5,775 nt of DNA. It comes from Polynucleobacter sp. UBA2650 (GTDB lineage: Bacteria > Pseudomonadota > Gammaproteobacteria > Burkholderiales > Burkholderiaceae). Shown piece after piece: positions 1-5,775 of this stretch (its first letter is position 1; each line of letters starts with the position of its first letter). A program made the translations under genes and the position numbers. Below the pieces are notes generated by a model that saw nothing but the letters and a program-made list of their open reading frames with translations, was not told the DNA's origin and ran no database searches. The stretch covers positions 1 through 5,775 of the forward strand of contig DENG01000018.1 of the NCBI GenBank assembly GCA_002359975.1, given 5' to 3'.

Positions 1-1367
1 ATAATGGTTTGACCAGACTCTTCATCGGTCTTGACTCGGAATGATGGATCTTCTTGGGCTAAACGGTTCAGTGCCAAGCCCATTTTTTCTTGGTCTGCCT
101 TAGTCTTTGGCTCTACTGCCTGAGAAATAACGGGCTCAGGGAAGACCATGCGCTCCAGAATCAAAATGCTATCGGGGTCACACAATGTCTCGCCAGTAGT
201 CGCTTCTTTCAAACCAACGGCAGCGGCGATATCGCCAGCACGAACTTCTTTAATCTCTTCACGCTGGTTTGCATGCATCTGCAACAAACGACCAATACGC
301 TCTTTCTTTCCCTTAATTGGGTTATAGATCGTATCGCCAGAGTTAATGACGCCTGAATAAACACGGAAGAAGATGAGCTGCCCAACAAAAGGGTCAGTCA
401 TGATCTTAAAAGCAAGAGCAGAAAACTTTTCGTCATCGCTGGCTTTGCGACTAGTTTCGCTGCCGTCTTCCTTCTCACCCTTAACCGGAGGAATATCTAC
501 CGGAGATGGCAAGAAATCGACAACCGCATCTAACATCGCTTGAACGCCTTTGTTTTTAAAAGCGCTACCGCAAAGCATAGGAACAATTTCACCAGCAATA
601 GTTCTATTGCGCAGTGCTTTTTTAATATCTTCTTCAGAGAGAGCCTCTCCACCAAGGTATTTATCCATCATCTCTTCGGAACTCTCAGCAGCAGCTTCGA
701 GCATCTTCTCGCGCCATTCTTCTGCAGTTTCTTTCAATTCAGCAGGTATATCACCATACGTAAATTTTGTACCTTGAGAAGCATCATCCCAAATAATGGA
801 TTTCATCTTAACTAAATCAACTACGCCTTGGAAATTTTCTTCTGCGCCAATAGGAATCTGAATCGGAATAGGATTGGCTTTAAGGCGCGCCTTCATTTGG
901 TCATAGACCTTAAAAAAGTTTGCGCCAGTTCGATCCATCTTGTTTACAAAAGCAAGGCGGGGAACGCGATATTTATTAGCCTGGCGCCAAACAGTTTCCG
1001 ACTGTGGCTGAACGCCGCCGACTGCACAATAGACCATGCATGCACCATCTAGTACGCGCATTGATCGTTCAACTTCAATAGTAAAGTCAACGTGTCCTGG
1101 TGTATCAATAATATTGATTCGATGCTCAGGATAGTTACCGGCCATCCCTTTCCAGAATGCCGTTGTTGCTGCAGAGGTAATTGTGATGCCGCGCTCTTGC
1201 TCTTGCTCCATCCAATCCATAGTGGCTGCGCCATCATGGACCTCACCGATTTTATGATTTACGCCGGTATAAAACAGAACGCGCTCGGTCGTTGTGGTCT
1301 TACCAGCGTCAATATGTGCTGAGATACCAATATTGCGATAGAGCTCAATAGGGGTTTTACGTGCCAC
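1..1367 (-). CDS. fusA: Translation elongation factor G (EF-G), 3' part missing
   Basis: EF-G is the cytoplasmic GTPase that drives movement of tRNAs and mRNA through the ribosome after peptide bond formation, and with RRF helps recycle ribosomes. The window holds the first 455 codons; the family is about 700 residues, so part of domain III and domains IV-V lie beyond base 1. Visible landmarks: N-terminus [17 protein letters not shown]1 P-loop AHIDAGKT (residues 17-24); switch I RGIT (59-62); G3 DTPGH (88-92); G4 NKMD (142-145); G5 CGSA (266-269); domain II from about residue 290 ([12 protein letters not shown], then [13 protein letters not shown]). The start is GTG at 1367-1365, chosen because it gives exactly the conserved family N-terminus; no ATG lies nearby in frame. 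A purine-rich AAGAGA (1380-1375) sits 7 bases upstream as a modest Shine-Dalgarno. The gap to the rpsG stop is 24 bases, so it is co-transcribed and probably translationally coupled. The reading frame is intact and all G motifs are canonical. Identification is secure. Confidence 0.97.
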   Translation of the reverse strand, partial: MARKTPIELYRNIGISAHIDAGKTTTTERVLFYTGVNHKIGEVHDGAATMDWMEQEQERGITITSAATTAFWKGMAGNYPEHRINIIDTPGHVDFTIEVERSMRVLDGACMVYCAVGGVQPQSETVWRQANKYRVPRLAFVNKMDRTGANFFKVYDQMKARLKANPIPIQIPIGAEENFQGVVDLVKMKSIIWDDASQGTKFTYGDIPAELKETAEEWREKMLEAAAESSEEMMDKYLGGEALSEEDIKKALRNRTIAGEIVPMLCGSAFKNKGVQAMLDAVVDFLPSPVDIPPVKGEKEDGSETSRKASDDEKFSALAFKIMTDPFVGQLIFFRVYSGVINSGDTIYNPIKGKKERIGRLLQMHANQREEIKEVRAGDIAAAVGLKEATTGETLCDPDSILILERMVFPEPVISQAVEPKTKADQEKMGLALNRLAQEDPSFRVKTDEESGQTI

Positions 1368-1374
1368 TTTATAT

Positions 1375-1389
1375 TCTCTTTCGTTAGAG
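1375..1389 (-). promoter_or_regulatory. fusA ribosome binding site with weak overlapping hairpin
   Basis: AAGAGA (1380-1375) is the only purine-rich candidate, 7 bases before the GTG start of fusA. CUCU (1389-1386) just after the rpsG stop can pair with AGAG (1379-1376) across a 6-base loop, which would partly hide it. A ribosome terminating on rpsG would cover this spot, consistent with translational coupling. The stem is only 4 bp, so the hairpin part is tentative. Confidence 0.45.
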
Positions 1390-1391
1390 CG

Positions 1392-1862
1392 TTAGAAACG
1401 GAAATGGGAGAAGGCCTTGTTGGCTTCAGCCATACGGTGAACTTCCTCGCGCTTCTTCATTGCGCCGCCACGTCCTTCGGCAGCTTCTAATAATTCATTA
1501 GCCAAACGTTGCGCCATCGACTTCTCGCCGCGCTTTTTAGCTGCTTCTCTTAACCAACGCATTGCCAAGGCAATCCGACGGGAAGGGCGAACTTCGACTG
1601 GAACCTGATAGTTGGCACCGCCAACACGACGGCTCTTTACCTCAACCATAGGCTTCACATTCCCCATAGCGGTTGAGAAAATCTCTAAGGGCTCTTTATT
1701 AGCTTTTTTCTCAATATGCTCAAAAGCGCCATAAACAATTCGCTCAGCGACGGATTTTTTTCCGTCAAGCATAAGAACGTTCATGAACTTGGCAACTTCC
1801 ACATTCCCAAACTTTGGGTCAGGAAGGATCTCCCGTTTGGGAACTTCGCGACGACGCGGCAT
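1392..1862 (-). CDS. rpsG: 30S ribosomal protein S7
   Basis: S7 binds the 3' major domain of 16S rRNA, nucleates assembly of the 30S head and lies near the E site. The 156-residue product has the usual bacterial length and ends in the family-typical [15 protein letters not shown]. Diagnostic stretches are [19 protein letters not shown] at the N-terminus, the [21 protein letters not shown] segment (about residues 73-93) forming the beta-hairpin arm, and ALAMRWL followed by [19 protein letters not shown]. The protein is strongly basic, as expected for rRNA binding. The ATG at 1862-1860 is preceded by a good AGGAG (1872-1868) with a 5-base spacer, which fixes the start. It is second in the str gene order, 118 bases after rpsL and 24 bases before fusA. 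In E. coli S7 represses translation of its own operon by binding the rpsL-rpsG gap; here that gap contains clear dyads, so the same control is plausible but not shown. Confidence 0.98.
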   Translation of the reverse strand: MPRRREVPKREILPDPKFGNVEVAKFMNVLMLDGKKSVAERIVYGAFEHIEKKANKEPLEIFSTAMGNVKPMVEVKSRRVGGANYQVPVEVRPSRRIALAMRWLREAAKKRGEKSMAQRLANELLEAAEGRGGAMKKREEVHRMAEANKAFSHFRF

Positions 1863-1867
1863 AACTA

Positions 1868-1872
1868 CTCCT
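1868..1872 (-). promoter_or_regulatory. Strong ribosome binding site of rpsG
   Basis: AGGAG at 1872-1868 lies 5 bases before the ATG at 1862-1860 and confirms the S7 start. It is the best Shine-Dalgarno in the window and is not paired in the hairpins described upstream. Confidence 0.85.
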
Positions 1873-1885
1873 ATTTATTCAGTTA

Positions 1886-1897
1886 GGGAACATTCCC
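1886..1897 (-). repeat. Small hairpin upstream of the rpsG ribosome binding site
   Basis: GGGAA (1897-1893) and UUCCC (1890-1886) form an inverted repeat with a UG centre, realistically a 4-bp stem with a 4-base loop. It lies between the larger hairpin at 1902-1936 and the rpsG Shine-Dalgarno. Flanking UAGUUA (1913-1908) could pair with UAACU (1885-1881) to enclose it, which would break the base of the larger hairpin, so this may be part of one regulatory structure. Confidence 0.45.
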
Positions 1898-1901
1898 CTC
1901 A

Positions 1902-1936
1902 GTTACTTAACTACTTTGCTAGCAAAGCGAAGTAAC
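1902..1936 (-). promoter_or_regulatory. Intercistronic hairpin between rpsL and rpsG, candidate S7 operator
   Basis: In the mRNA, GUUACUU (1936-1930) pairs with AAGUAAC (1908-1902). Inside it, after an asymmetric internal loop of 2 and 5 bases (1929-1928 and 1913-1909), CUUUG (1927-1923) pairs with CAAAG (1918-1914) around a CUAG loop. All 12 pairs are Watson-Crick and the inner part is a 14-base perfect palindrome in DNA (1914-1927). In E. coli S7 binds structured RNA in this same gap to repress the str operon. The position matches; binding by S7 here is inference. Confidence 0.6.
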
Positions 1937-1980
1937 CACTTACTTGCCAATATGGCCTTTAATACGTCCTTCTAAACTAT

Positions 1981-2358
1981 TTACGCTTTCTTGGCGCGCT
2001 TTGCACCATACTTAGAGCGGGATTGCTTACGATCTTTAACGCCCTGTAAATCCAATGATCCACGTACGATGTGATAACGAACACCTGGCAAGTCTTTTAC
2101 ACGGCCACCACGGATCAATACAACCGAGTGCTCCTGAAGGTTATGACCCTCACCACCAATATAGGAAATAACTTCAAACCCGTTGGTTAAGCGGACCTTG
2201 GCCACCTTACGCAAAGCTGAGTTTGGCTTTTTAGGCGTAGTTGTATACACGCGGGTGCAAACGCCACGGCGTTGGGGGCTATTTTGCAACGCGGGGCTCT
2301 TGCTCTTAACGACAAGGCGCGAACGCGGATTGCGCAGCAGCTGATTAATTGTTGGCAT
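1981..2358 (-). CDS. rpsL: 30S ribosomal protein S12
   Basis: S12 sits at the decoding centre of the 30S subunit, controls tRNA selection accuracy and is the classic target site of streptomycin-resistance mutations. The 125-residue product is the normal bacterial length. Core motifs: [28 protein letters not shown] (residues 30-57 in segments), [21 protein letters not shown] (58-78 in segments) and [19 protein letters not shown] (82-100). Lys43 and Lys88 (42 and 87 when the initiator Met is not counted) are both present, the streptomycin-sensitive state; Asp89 in VKDLPG is the residue that RimO methylthiolates in E. coli. The C-terminus [10 protein letters not shown] is lysine-rich, as usual. 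The ATG at 2358-2356 is preceded by a weak GCGAG (2370-2366) with 7 bases between. It is the first gene after the sigma70-like promoter at 2493-2465 and opens the str group with rpsG and fusA. No anomalies are seen. Confidence 0.98.
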   Translation of the reverse strand: MPTINQLLRNPRSRLVVKSKSPALQNSPQRRGVCTRVYTTTPKKPNSALRKVAKVRLTNGFEVISYIGGEGHNLQEHSVVLIRGGRVKDLPGVRYHIVRGSLDLQGVKDRKQSRSKYGAKRAKKA

Positions 2359-2365
2359 AAATTTA

Positions 2366-2370
2366 CTCGC
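2366..2370 (-). promoter_or_regulatory. Weak ribosome binding site of rpsL
   Basis: GCGAG with its GAG core at 2368-2366 lies 7 bases before the ATG of rpsL. It is only a partial Shine-Dalgarno match, notably weaker than that of rpsG. The surrounding leader is A/U-rich and has an AT-only dyad (2378-2393) just upstream. Confidence 0.6.
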
Positions 2371-2389
2371 TTATTGCTTTTTATCTATA

Positions 2390-2452
2390 AAAATCAATGA
2401 TTTAGATTATCTTACTTTCATCAACCTAAGTAATTGATTTTCTTACAAATCA
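2390..2452 (-). promoter_or_regulatory. rpsL leader with two competing stem-loops
   Basis: The rpsL 5' leader RNA can form an upstream hairpin UGAUUU (2452-2447) with AAAUCA (2440-2435) around a 6-base loop. Alternatively AAAAUCAA (2441-2434) pairs with UUGAUUUU (2397-2390), directly stacked on an inner stem UUACUU (2433-2428) with AAGUAA (2417-2412), leaving a 14-base bulge on the 3' side (2411-2398). The two folds share 2440-2435 and exclude each other. The pairing is visible in the sequence, but the region is A/U-rich and the stems are weak, so function is a guess. Confidence 0.35.
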
Positions 2453-2464
2453 GTAGAACTCAGC

Positions 2465-2493
2465 ATTCTAGCTTGGCCAGCCTTTTCCGTCAA
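2465..2493 (-). promoter_or_regulatory. Probable sigma70 promoter for rpsL-rpsG-fusA
   Basis: Read on the minus strand, a -35 box TTGACG (2493-2488, 5 of 6 consensus bases) is followed by exactly 17 bases and a -10 box TAGAAT (2470-2465, 5 of 6). A start near 2460-2457 would leave an rpsL leader of about 100 bases. Position (just past rpoC, facing rpsL) fits the str operon promoter. The -35 box and most of the spacer lie inside the large inverted repeat at 2472-2516. The boxes are seen directly; activity is inferred. Confidence 0.82.
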
Positions 2494-2516
2494 CCTTCAG
2501 GAAAAAACTGGCCAAA
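2472..2516 (-). repeat. Long inverted repeat / RNA hairpin after rpoC
   Basis: In the rpoC read-through RNA, UUGGCCAG (2515-2508) pairs perfectly with CUGGCCAA (2480-2473). The stem continues through two U-G wobbles (2507-2506 with 2482-2481) into UUUUCC/GGAAAA (2505-2500 with 2488-2483), closing an 11-base loop (2499-2489). A further U-G pair is possible at the base (2516/2472). No U-tract follows on either strand, so it is not a standard intrinsic terminator. Possible roles are 3'-end stabilisation, an RNase III processing site separating rpoBC from str mRNA, or partial attenuation. The 3' arm overlaps the str promoter. Confidence 0.8.
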
Positions 2517-2538
2517 TTGCCAAGTTACTGACACCCAC

Positions 2539-5500
2539 TTAAACCTGCTCAGCACCACCTTCGGAAGCTGCTTCTTGCGCCTCTGCAACGGCGCCAGCCT
2601 CTAAAGCCAATGCCTCCTCAGCGGCAATCATTTGGGCGCGATCACGCTCAAACTGCTCTCGCACCTTTCTAGCACGGCGATAAGCCAAGCCCGTTCCAGC
2701 AGGAATCAAACGACCAATAATGACGTTCTCTTTGAGACCTCTCAAAGTATCAACCTTGCCCATAATGGCGGCCTCGGTCAGGACTCGGGTAGTCTCTTGG
2801 AAAGAAGCTGCTGAGATAAAGCTATCCGTTGACAGGGACGCCTTAGTAATGCCTAGAAGCACGTTGTCAAATTGAGCAGGAGTCTTGCCTTCAGCAATCA
2901 CGCGATCGTTCTCGTCATACAACTTCGAACGCTCAACTTGCTCGCCTGTAATAAAGTTAGCATCGCCAGGGTTGGTGATCTGAACACGACGAAGCATCTG
3001 ACGCACGATGACCTCAATATGTTTGTCGTTGATCTTCACGCCCTGTAGACGATAAACGTCTTGAACTTCATCCACGATGTAAATCGCTAACTCTTCAATA
3101 CCCTTGAGAGTCAAAATATCATGCGGATCAGCAGGGCCCTCAACAATCATTTCACCTTTATTGACGACCTGGCCATCGTGAACCAACACTTGCTTCTCTT
3201 TTGGAATCAAGAACTCGCTACTCTCACCATCCATATCGGTAATCACTAAACGTTGCTTACCCTTGGTTTCTTTACCAAATGAAACCGTTCCGGTAACCTT
3301 CGCCAAAATAGCGGCATCTTTTGGTGATCGGGCTTCGAAGAGTTCAGCTACGCGTGGCAAACCACCAGTGATATCGCGGGTCTTCTGCGACTCAATCGGA
3401 ATACGTGCTAAGACCTCGCCCACCTCAATCTTCTGACCATCTTTAACCGTAATTAAAGCGCCGACCTGAAGACCAATGGTAACTGGGTGCTCGGTACCAG
3501 TAATCTTAATATGATTACCTTGAGCATCTAACAGCTGAATGACTGGGCGCAAGCCCTTGCTAGCTGCCGAGCGACGTTTACCATCGATCACAACTAAAGT
3601 AGATAAGCCAGTAACCTCATCAACCTGTTTTGCAACAGTCACACCCTCTTCAACGTTTTCAAAGCGTGCAATTCCTGCAAACTCCGAAATAATGGGGCGT
3701 GTCAATGGATCCCAGGTCGCAATACTATTACCCGCTTTTACATTAGCGCCTTCTTTAACGGTCAAGGTTGCGCCGTAGGGTATCTTATGACGCTCACGCT
3801 CACGGCCGTTATCGTCTAAGACCAAAGCCTCACCCGAGCGCGAGATCACAACTTGTTCGCCCTTTGCATTGGTAACAATACGCATAGTCGAAGAGAACTT
3901 TAATGCGCCTGTTGATTTAACTTCCACATTACTTGCCACCAATGCACGGGATGCTGCACCACCAATGTGGAAAGTGCGCATGGTCAACTGAGTGCCTGGC
4001 TCACCGATAGATTGAGCAGCAATGACGCCAACTGCCTCGCCCACGTTGACCAAGCCGCCGCGACCAAGATCACGTCCGTAGCACTTCGCACAGAGACCAT
4101 AGCGCGTCTCACAAGTTAGTACAGTGCGAACCTTCACTTCATCAATACCAAGGTCTACAATCTGATCTACATGATCTTCTTCGAGTAAAGTGTCGTGCGG
4201 AATAATTACATCTTGTGTATCTGGGTGAAGGATGTCACCGATGCAAACTCGACCTAAGATGCGATCGCGCAATGCTTCGATAATTTCTCCACCCTCGACT
4301 AGAGCCTTCATCGTGACACCAGAAGTTGCGCCGCAGTCGTCTTCAATGACCACTAGATCTTGTGTGACATCGCATAAACGACGAGTCAGATAACCCGAGT
4401 TAGCGGTCTTCAAAGCTGTATCAGCAAGACCTTTTCGTGCACCGTGGGTTGAAATGAAGTATTGCAATACATTCAAGCCCTCTCGGAAGTTTGCTGTAAT
4501 GGGGGTCTCAATGATCGAGCCATCAGGCTTTGCCATCAAACCACGCATGCCAGCTAACTGACGGATCTGTGCAGCAGAACCACGCGCGCCTGAATCGGCC
4601 ATCATATAAATGGAATTGAAAGACTCTTGACGAACAGTCTTGCCATTACGATCGGTTACATCAACGTGTGAAAGTTCATCCATCATGGCCTTACCAACTT
4701 GATCGCCAGCAGCACCCCAAATATCAACAACGTTGTTATAGCGCTCTTGGTTAGTTACGAGGCCTGACATAAATTGCTTGTCATACTCCTTAACCTTGCC
4801 TGCAGCTTCGTTGATGATTCCGTCTTTAGAGCTAGGGATCAACATGTCATCAATTGCAATGGAGATACCTGCTTTGGTTGCCAAACGGAAGCCAGACTGT
4901 AATAACCGGTCTGCAAAAATCACCGTCTCACGTAAGCCGCATTTGCGGAAAGAAGTATTAATTAAGCGCGAGATCTCTTTCTTCTTGAGTGGCTTATTAA
5001 TTTCCGCAAAAGCCATTCCTTTAGGCAAAATCTCAGACAAAATTGCACGGCCGACAGAAGTGTGCTGAACTGAAGTCTTCGGCACAAAACGCTCATCGCC
5101 CTCTGCAGCCTTATTCACGATTTCATACTCTGTAATACGCACTGCAATCCGGGTAGCAACCTCCACCATACCGGCTTCATATGCACGAATTACCTCAGGG
5201 ATGTCGGCAAAAACCATGCCCTCACCCTTGCCATTAATTTTGTCGCGCGTTGCATAGTACAGACCCAGGACAACGTCTTGTGATGGAACAATAGATGGCT
5301 CACCGTTTGCTGGGAACAGTACGTTGTTCGAGGCCAGCATTAAGGTGCGCGCTTCCATTTGCGCTTCGAGCGACAAGGGAACGTGAACCGCCATTTGGTC
5401 GCCGTCAAAGTCAGCATTAAAAGCGGCGCAGACCAAAGGATGCAATTGAATTGCCTTGCCTTCAATCAACATAGGCTCAAAAGCCTGAATACCTAAGCGG

Positions 5501-5775
5501 TGCAAGGTTGGGGCACGATTTAATAGAATCGGATGCTCCCGAATAACTTCTTCTAGAATGTCCCAAACGATCGGGGTTTGGCTCTCAACTTCTTTCTTGG
5601 CCGCCTTAATCGTAGTTGCGATACCCAAGGTCTCTAGCTTATTAAAGATGAATGGCTTAAACAACTCTAAAGCCATCAGTTTAGGCAAGCCGCATTGATG
5701 TAATTTTAGGGTAGGGCCAACAACGATGACCGAGCGACCCGAGTAGTCAACGCGCTTACCCAACAAGTTTTGACG
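2539..5775 (-). CDS. rpoC: DNA-directed RNA polymerase subunit beta', 5' part missing
   Basis: Beta' forms, with beta, the catalytic cleft of RNA polymerase. The window holds the last 1078 residues and the stop (TAA at 2541-2539). By alignment to remembered E. coli landmarks about 338 residues are missing, including the N-terminal zinc finger and clamp start; the frame enters as [15 protein letters not shown], so the TTG at 5766 is not a start. In fragment numbering: catalytic NADFDGDQM at 120-128 (Mg-binding Asp 122, 124, 126; DNA 5418-5392); bridge helix with [20 protein letters not shown] at about 435-470; second zinc site Cys480, Cys554, Cys561, Cys564, with the same spacing as E. coli; trigger-loop residues Met598 and His602 in [13 protein letters not shown]. 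The trigger loop is interrupted by the long proteobacterial insertion (SI3), about residues 609-796. After it come [35 protein letters not shown], and [15 protein letters not shown]. The tail (last 35 residues or so) is Ala/Glu-rich and variable in the family. rpoB should lie just upstream, outside the window. Confidence 0.98.
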   Translation of the reverse strand, partial: RQNLLGKRVDYSGRSVIVVGPTLKLHQCGLPKLMALELFKPFIFNKLETLGIATTIKAAKKEVESQTPIVWDILEEVIREHPILLNRAPTLHRLGIQAFEPMLIEGKAIQLHPLVCAAFNADFDGDQMAVHVPLSLEAQMEARTLMLASNNVLFPANGEPSIVPSQDVVLGLYYATRDKINGKGEGMVFADIPEVIRAYEAGMVEVATRIAVRITEYEIVNKAAEGDERFVPKTSVQHTSVGRAILSEILPKGMAFAEINKPLKKKEISRLINTSFRKCGLRETVIFADRLLQSGFRLATKAGISIAIDDMLIPSSKDGIINEAAGKVKEYDKQFMSGLVTNQERYNNVVDIWGAAGDQVGKAMMDELSHVDVTDRNGKTVRQESFNSIYMMADSGARGSAAQIRQLAGMRGLMAKPDGSIIETPITANFREGLNVLQYFISTHGARKGLADTALKTANSGYLTRRLCDVTQDLVVIEDDCGATSGVTMKALVEGGEIIEALRDRILGRVCIGDILHPDTQDVIIPHDTLLEEDHVDQIVDLGIDEVKVRTVLTCETRYGLCAKCYGRDLGRGGLVNVGEAVGVIAAQSIGEPGTQLTMRTFHIGGAASRALVASNVEVKSTGALKFSSTMRIVTNAKGEQVVISRSGEALVLDDNGRERERHKIPYGATLTVKEGANVKAGNSIATWDPLTRPIISEFAGIARFENVEEGVTVAKQVDEVTGLSTLVVIDGKRRSAASKGLRPVIQLLDAQGNHIKITGTEHPVTIGLQVGALITVKDGQKIEVGEVLARIPIESQKTRDITGGLPRVAELFEARSPKDAAILAKVTGTVSFGKETKGKQRLVITDMDGESSEFLIPKEKQVLVHDGQVVNKGEMIVEGPADPHDILTLKGIEELAIYIVDEVQDVYRLQGVKINDKHIEVIVRQMLRRVQITNPGDANFITGEQVERSKLYDENDRVIAEGKTPAQFDNVLLGITKASLSTDSFISAASFQETTRVLTEAAIMGKVDTLRGLKENVIIGRLIPAGTGLAYRRARKVREQFERDRAQMIAAEEALALEAGAVAEAQEAASEGGAEQV

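Noticed and set aside
540..815. Open frames on the plus strand here and at 90-356, 828-1052 and 1092-1322
   Set aside because: They lie entirely antisense to fusA, whose frame carries all EF-G motifs; the translated products resemble no family and lack ribosome binding sites.
1049..1246. Minus-strand 65-codon open frame
   Set aside because: It is an out-of-frame reading of fusA across the conserved G2-G3 region and carries no independent signal.
2378..2393. AT-only dyad TTTTTAT/ATAAAAA before rpsL
   Set aside because: Seven A/T pairs with a 2-base centre would give a very weak hairpin, and such dyads are common by chance in A/T-rich leaders.
2407..2421. Four-codon leader ORF (ATG AAA GTA AGA TAA) in the rpsL leader, with AGG shortly upstream
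   Set aside because: The AGG is only 3 bases from the ATG, the peptide MKVR has no regulatory codon run, and so short an ORF is expected by chance.
2472..2516. Intrinsic terminator for rpoC
   Set aside because: The stem is strong, but the downstream bases read GCUAGAAUGC on the rpoC strand and there is no T-run on the other strand either; a canonical Rho-independent terminator needs the U-tract.
4778..5068. Plus-strand open frames at 4778-5068, 3539-3778 and 2632-2814
   Set aside because: Antisense to the uninterrupted, highly conserved rpoC frame; no recognisable motifs or ribosome binding sites.
5764..5766. TTG as a start codon of rpoC
   Set aside because: The frame continues upstream to the window edge as RQNL, matching the conserved RpoC interior ([15 protein letters not shown]); the true start is outside the window.

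Overview
This window is a stretch of core information-processing genes, all on the minus strand, and it looks like a betaproteobacterial chromosome. In the direction of transcription the order is rpoC (5' end outside the window), rpsL, rpsG and fusA (3' end outside the window). The four proteins read cleanly with no frameshift. The direct rpoC-to-rpsL junction joins the rpoBC cluster to the str operon, which are far apart in Escherichia coli but adjacent in betaproteobacteria. Together with RpoC, S12, S7 and EF-G sequences of Burkholderiales type and only moderate GC content, this suggests a low-GC member of the Burkholderiales such as Polynucleobacter. The genus is an inference from remembered sequence character, not from a search.

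Layout from high to low coordinates: rpoC occupies 5775-2539 and carries the RNA polymerase active-site motif, bridge helix, second zinc site and trigger loop with its large insertion. A 180-base gap (2538-2359) holds a 17-bp-stem inverted repeat, a near-consensus sigma70 promoter embedded in that repeat (TTGACG, 17-base spacer, TAGAAT), and a leader of about 100 bases that can fold in two mutually exclusive ways. rpsL lies at 2358-1981. A 118-base gap (1980-1863) holds a strong two-part hairpin and a smaller one before the rpsG ribosome binding site. It occupies the place where ribosomal protein S7 represses the str mRNA in E. coli. rpsG lies at 1862-1392, then a 24-base gap, then fusA from a GTG start at 1367 running off the window at base 1.

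Functionally, RpoC is the catalytic subunit of RNA polymerase, S12 and S7 are 30S ribosomal proteins (decoding centre and 3' major domain/E site), and EF-G drives translocation. The likely scheme is read-through from rpoBC plus an internal promoter for rpsL-rpsG-fusA, with translational feedback by S7 in the rpsL-rpsG gap. I found no mobile element, tRNA, rRNA, CRISPR array or unknown protein-coding gene, and no evidence of an undescribed system. The noteworthy points are regulatory structures in the intergenic gaps.
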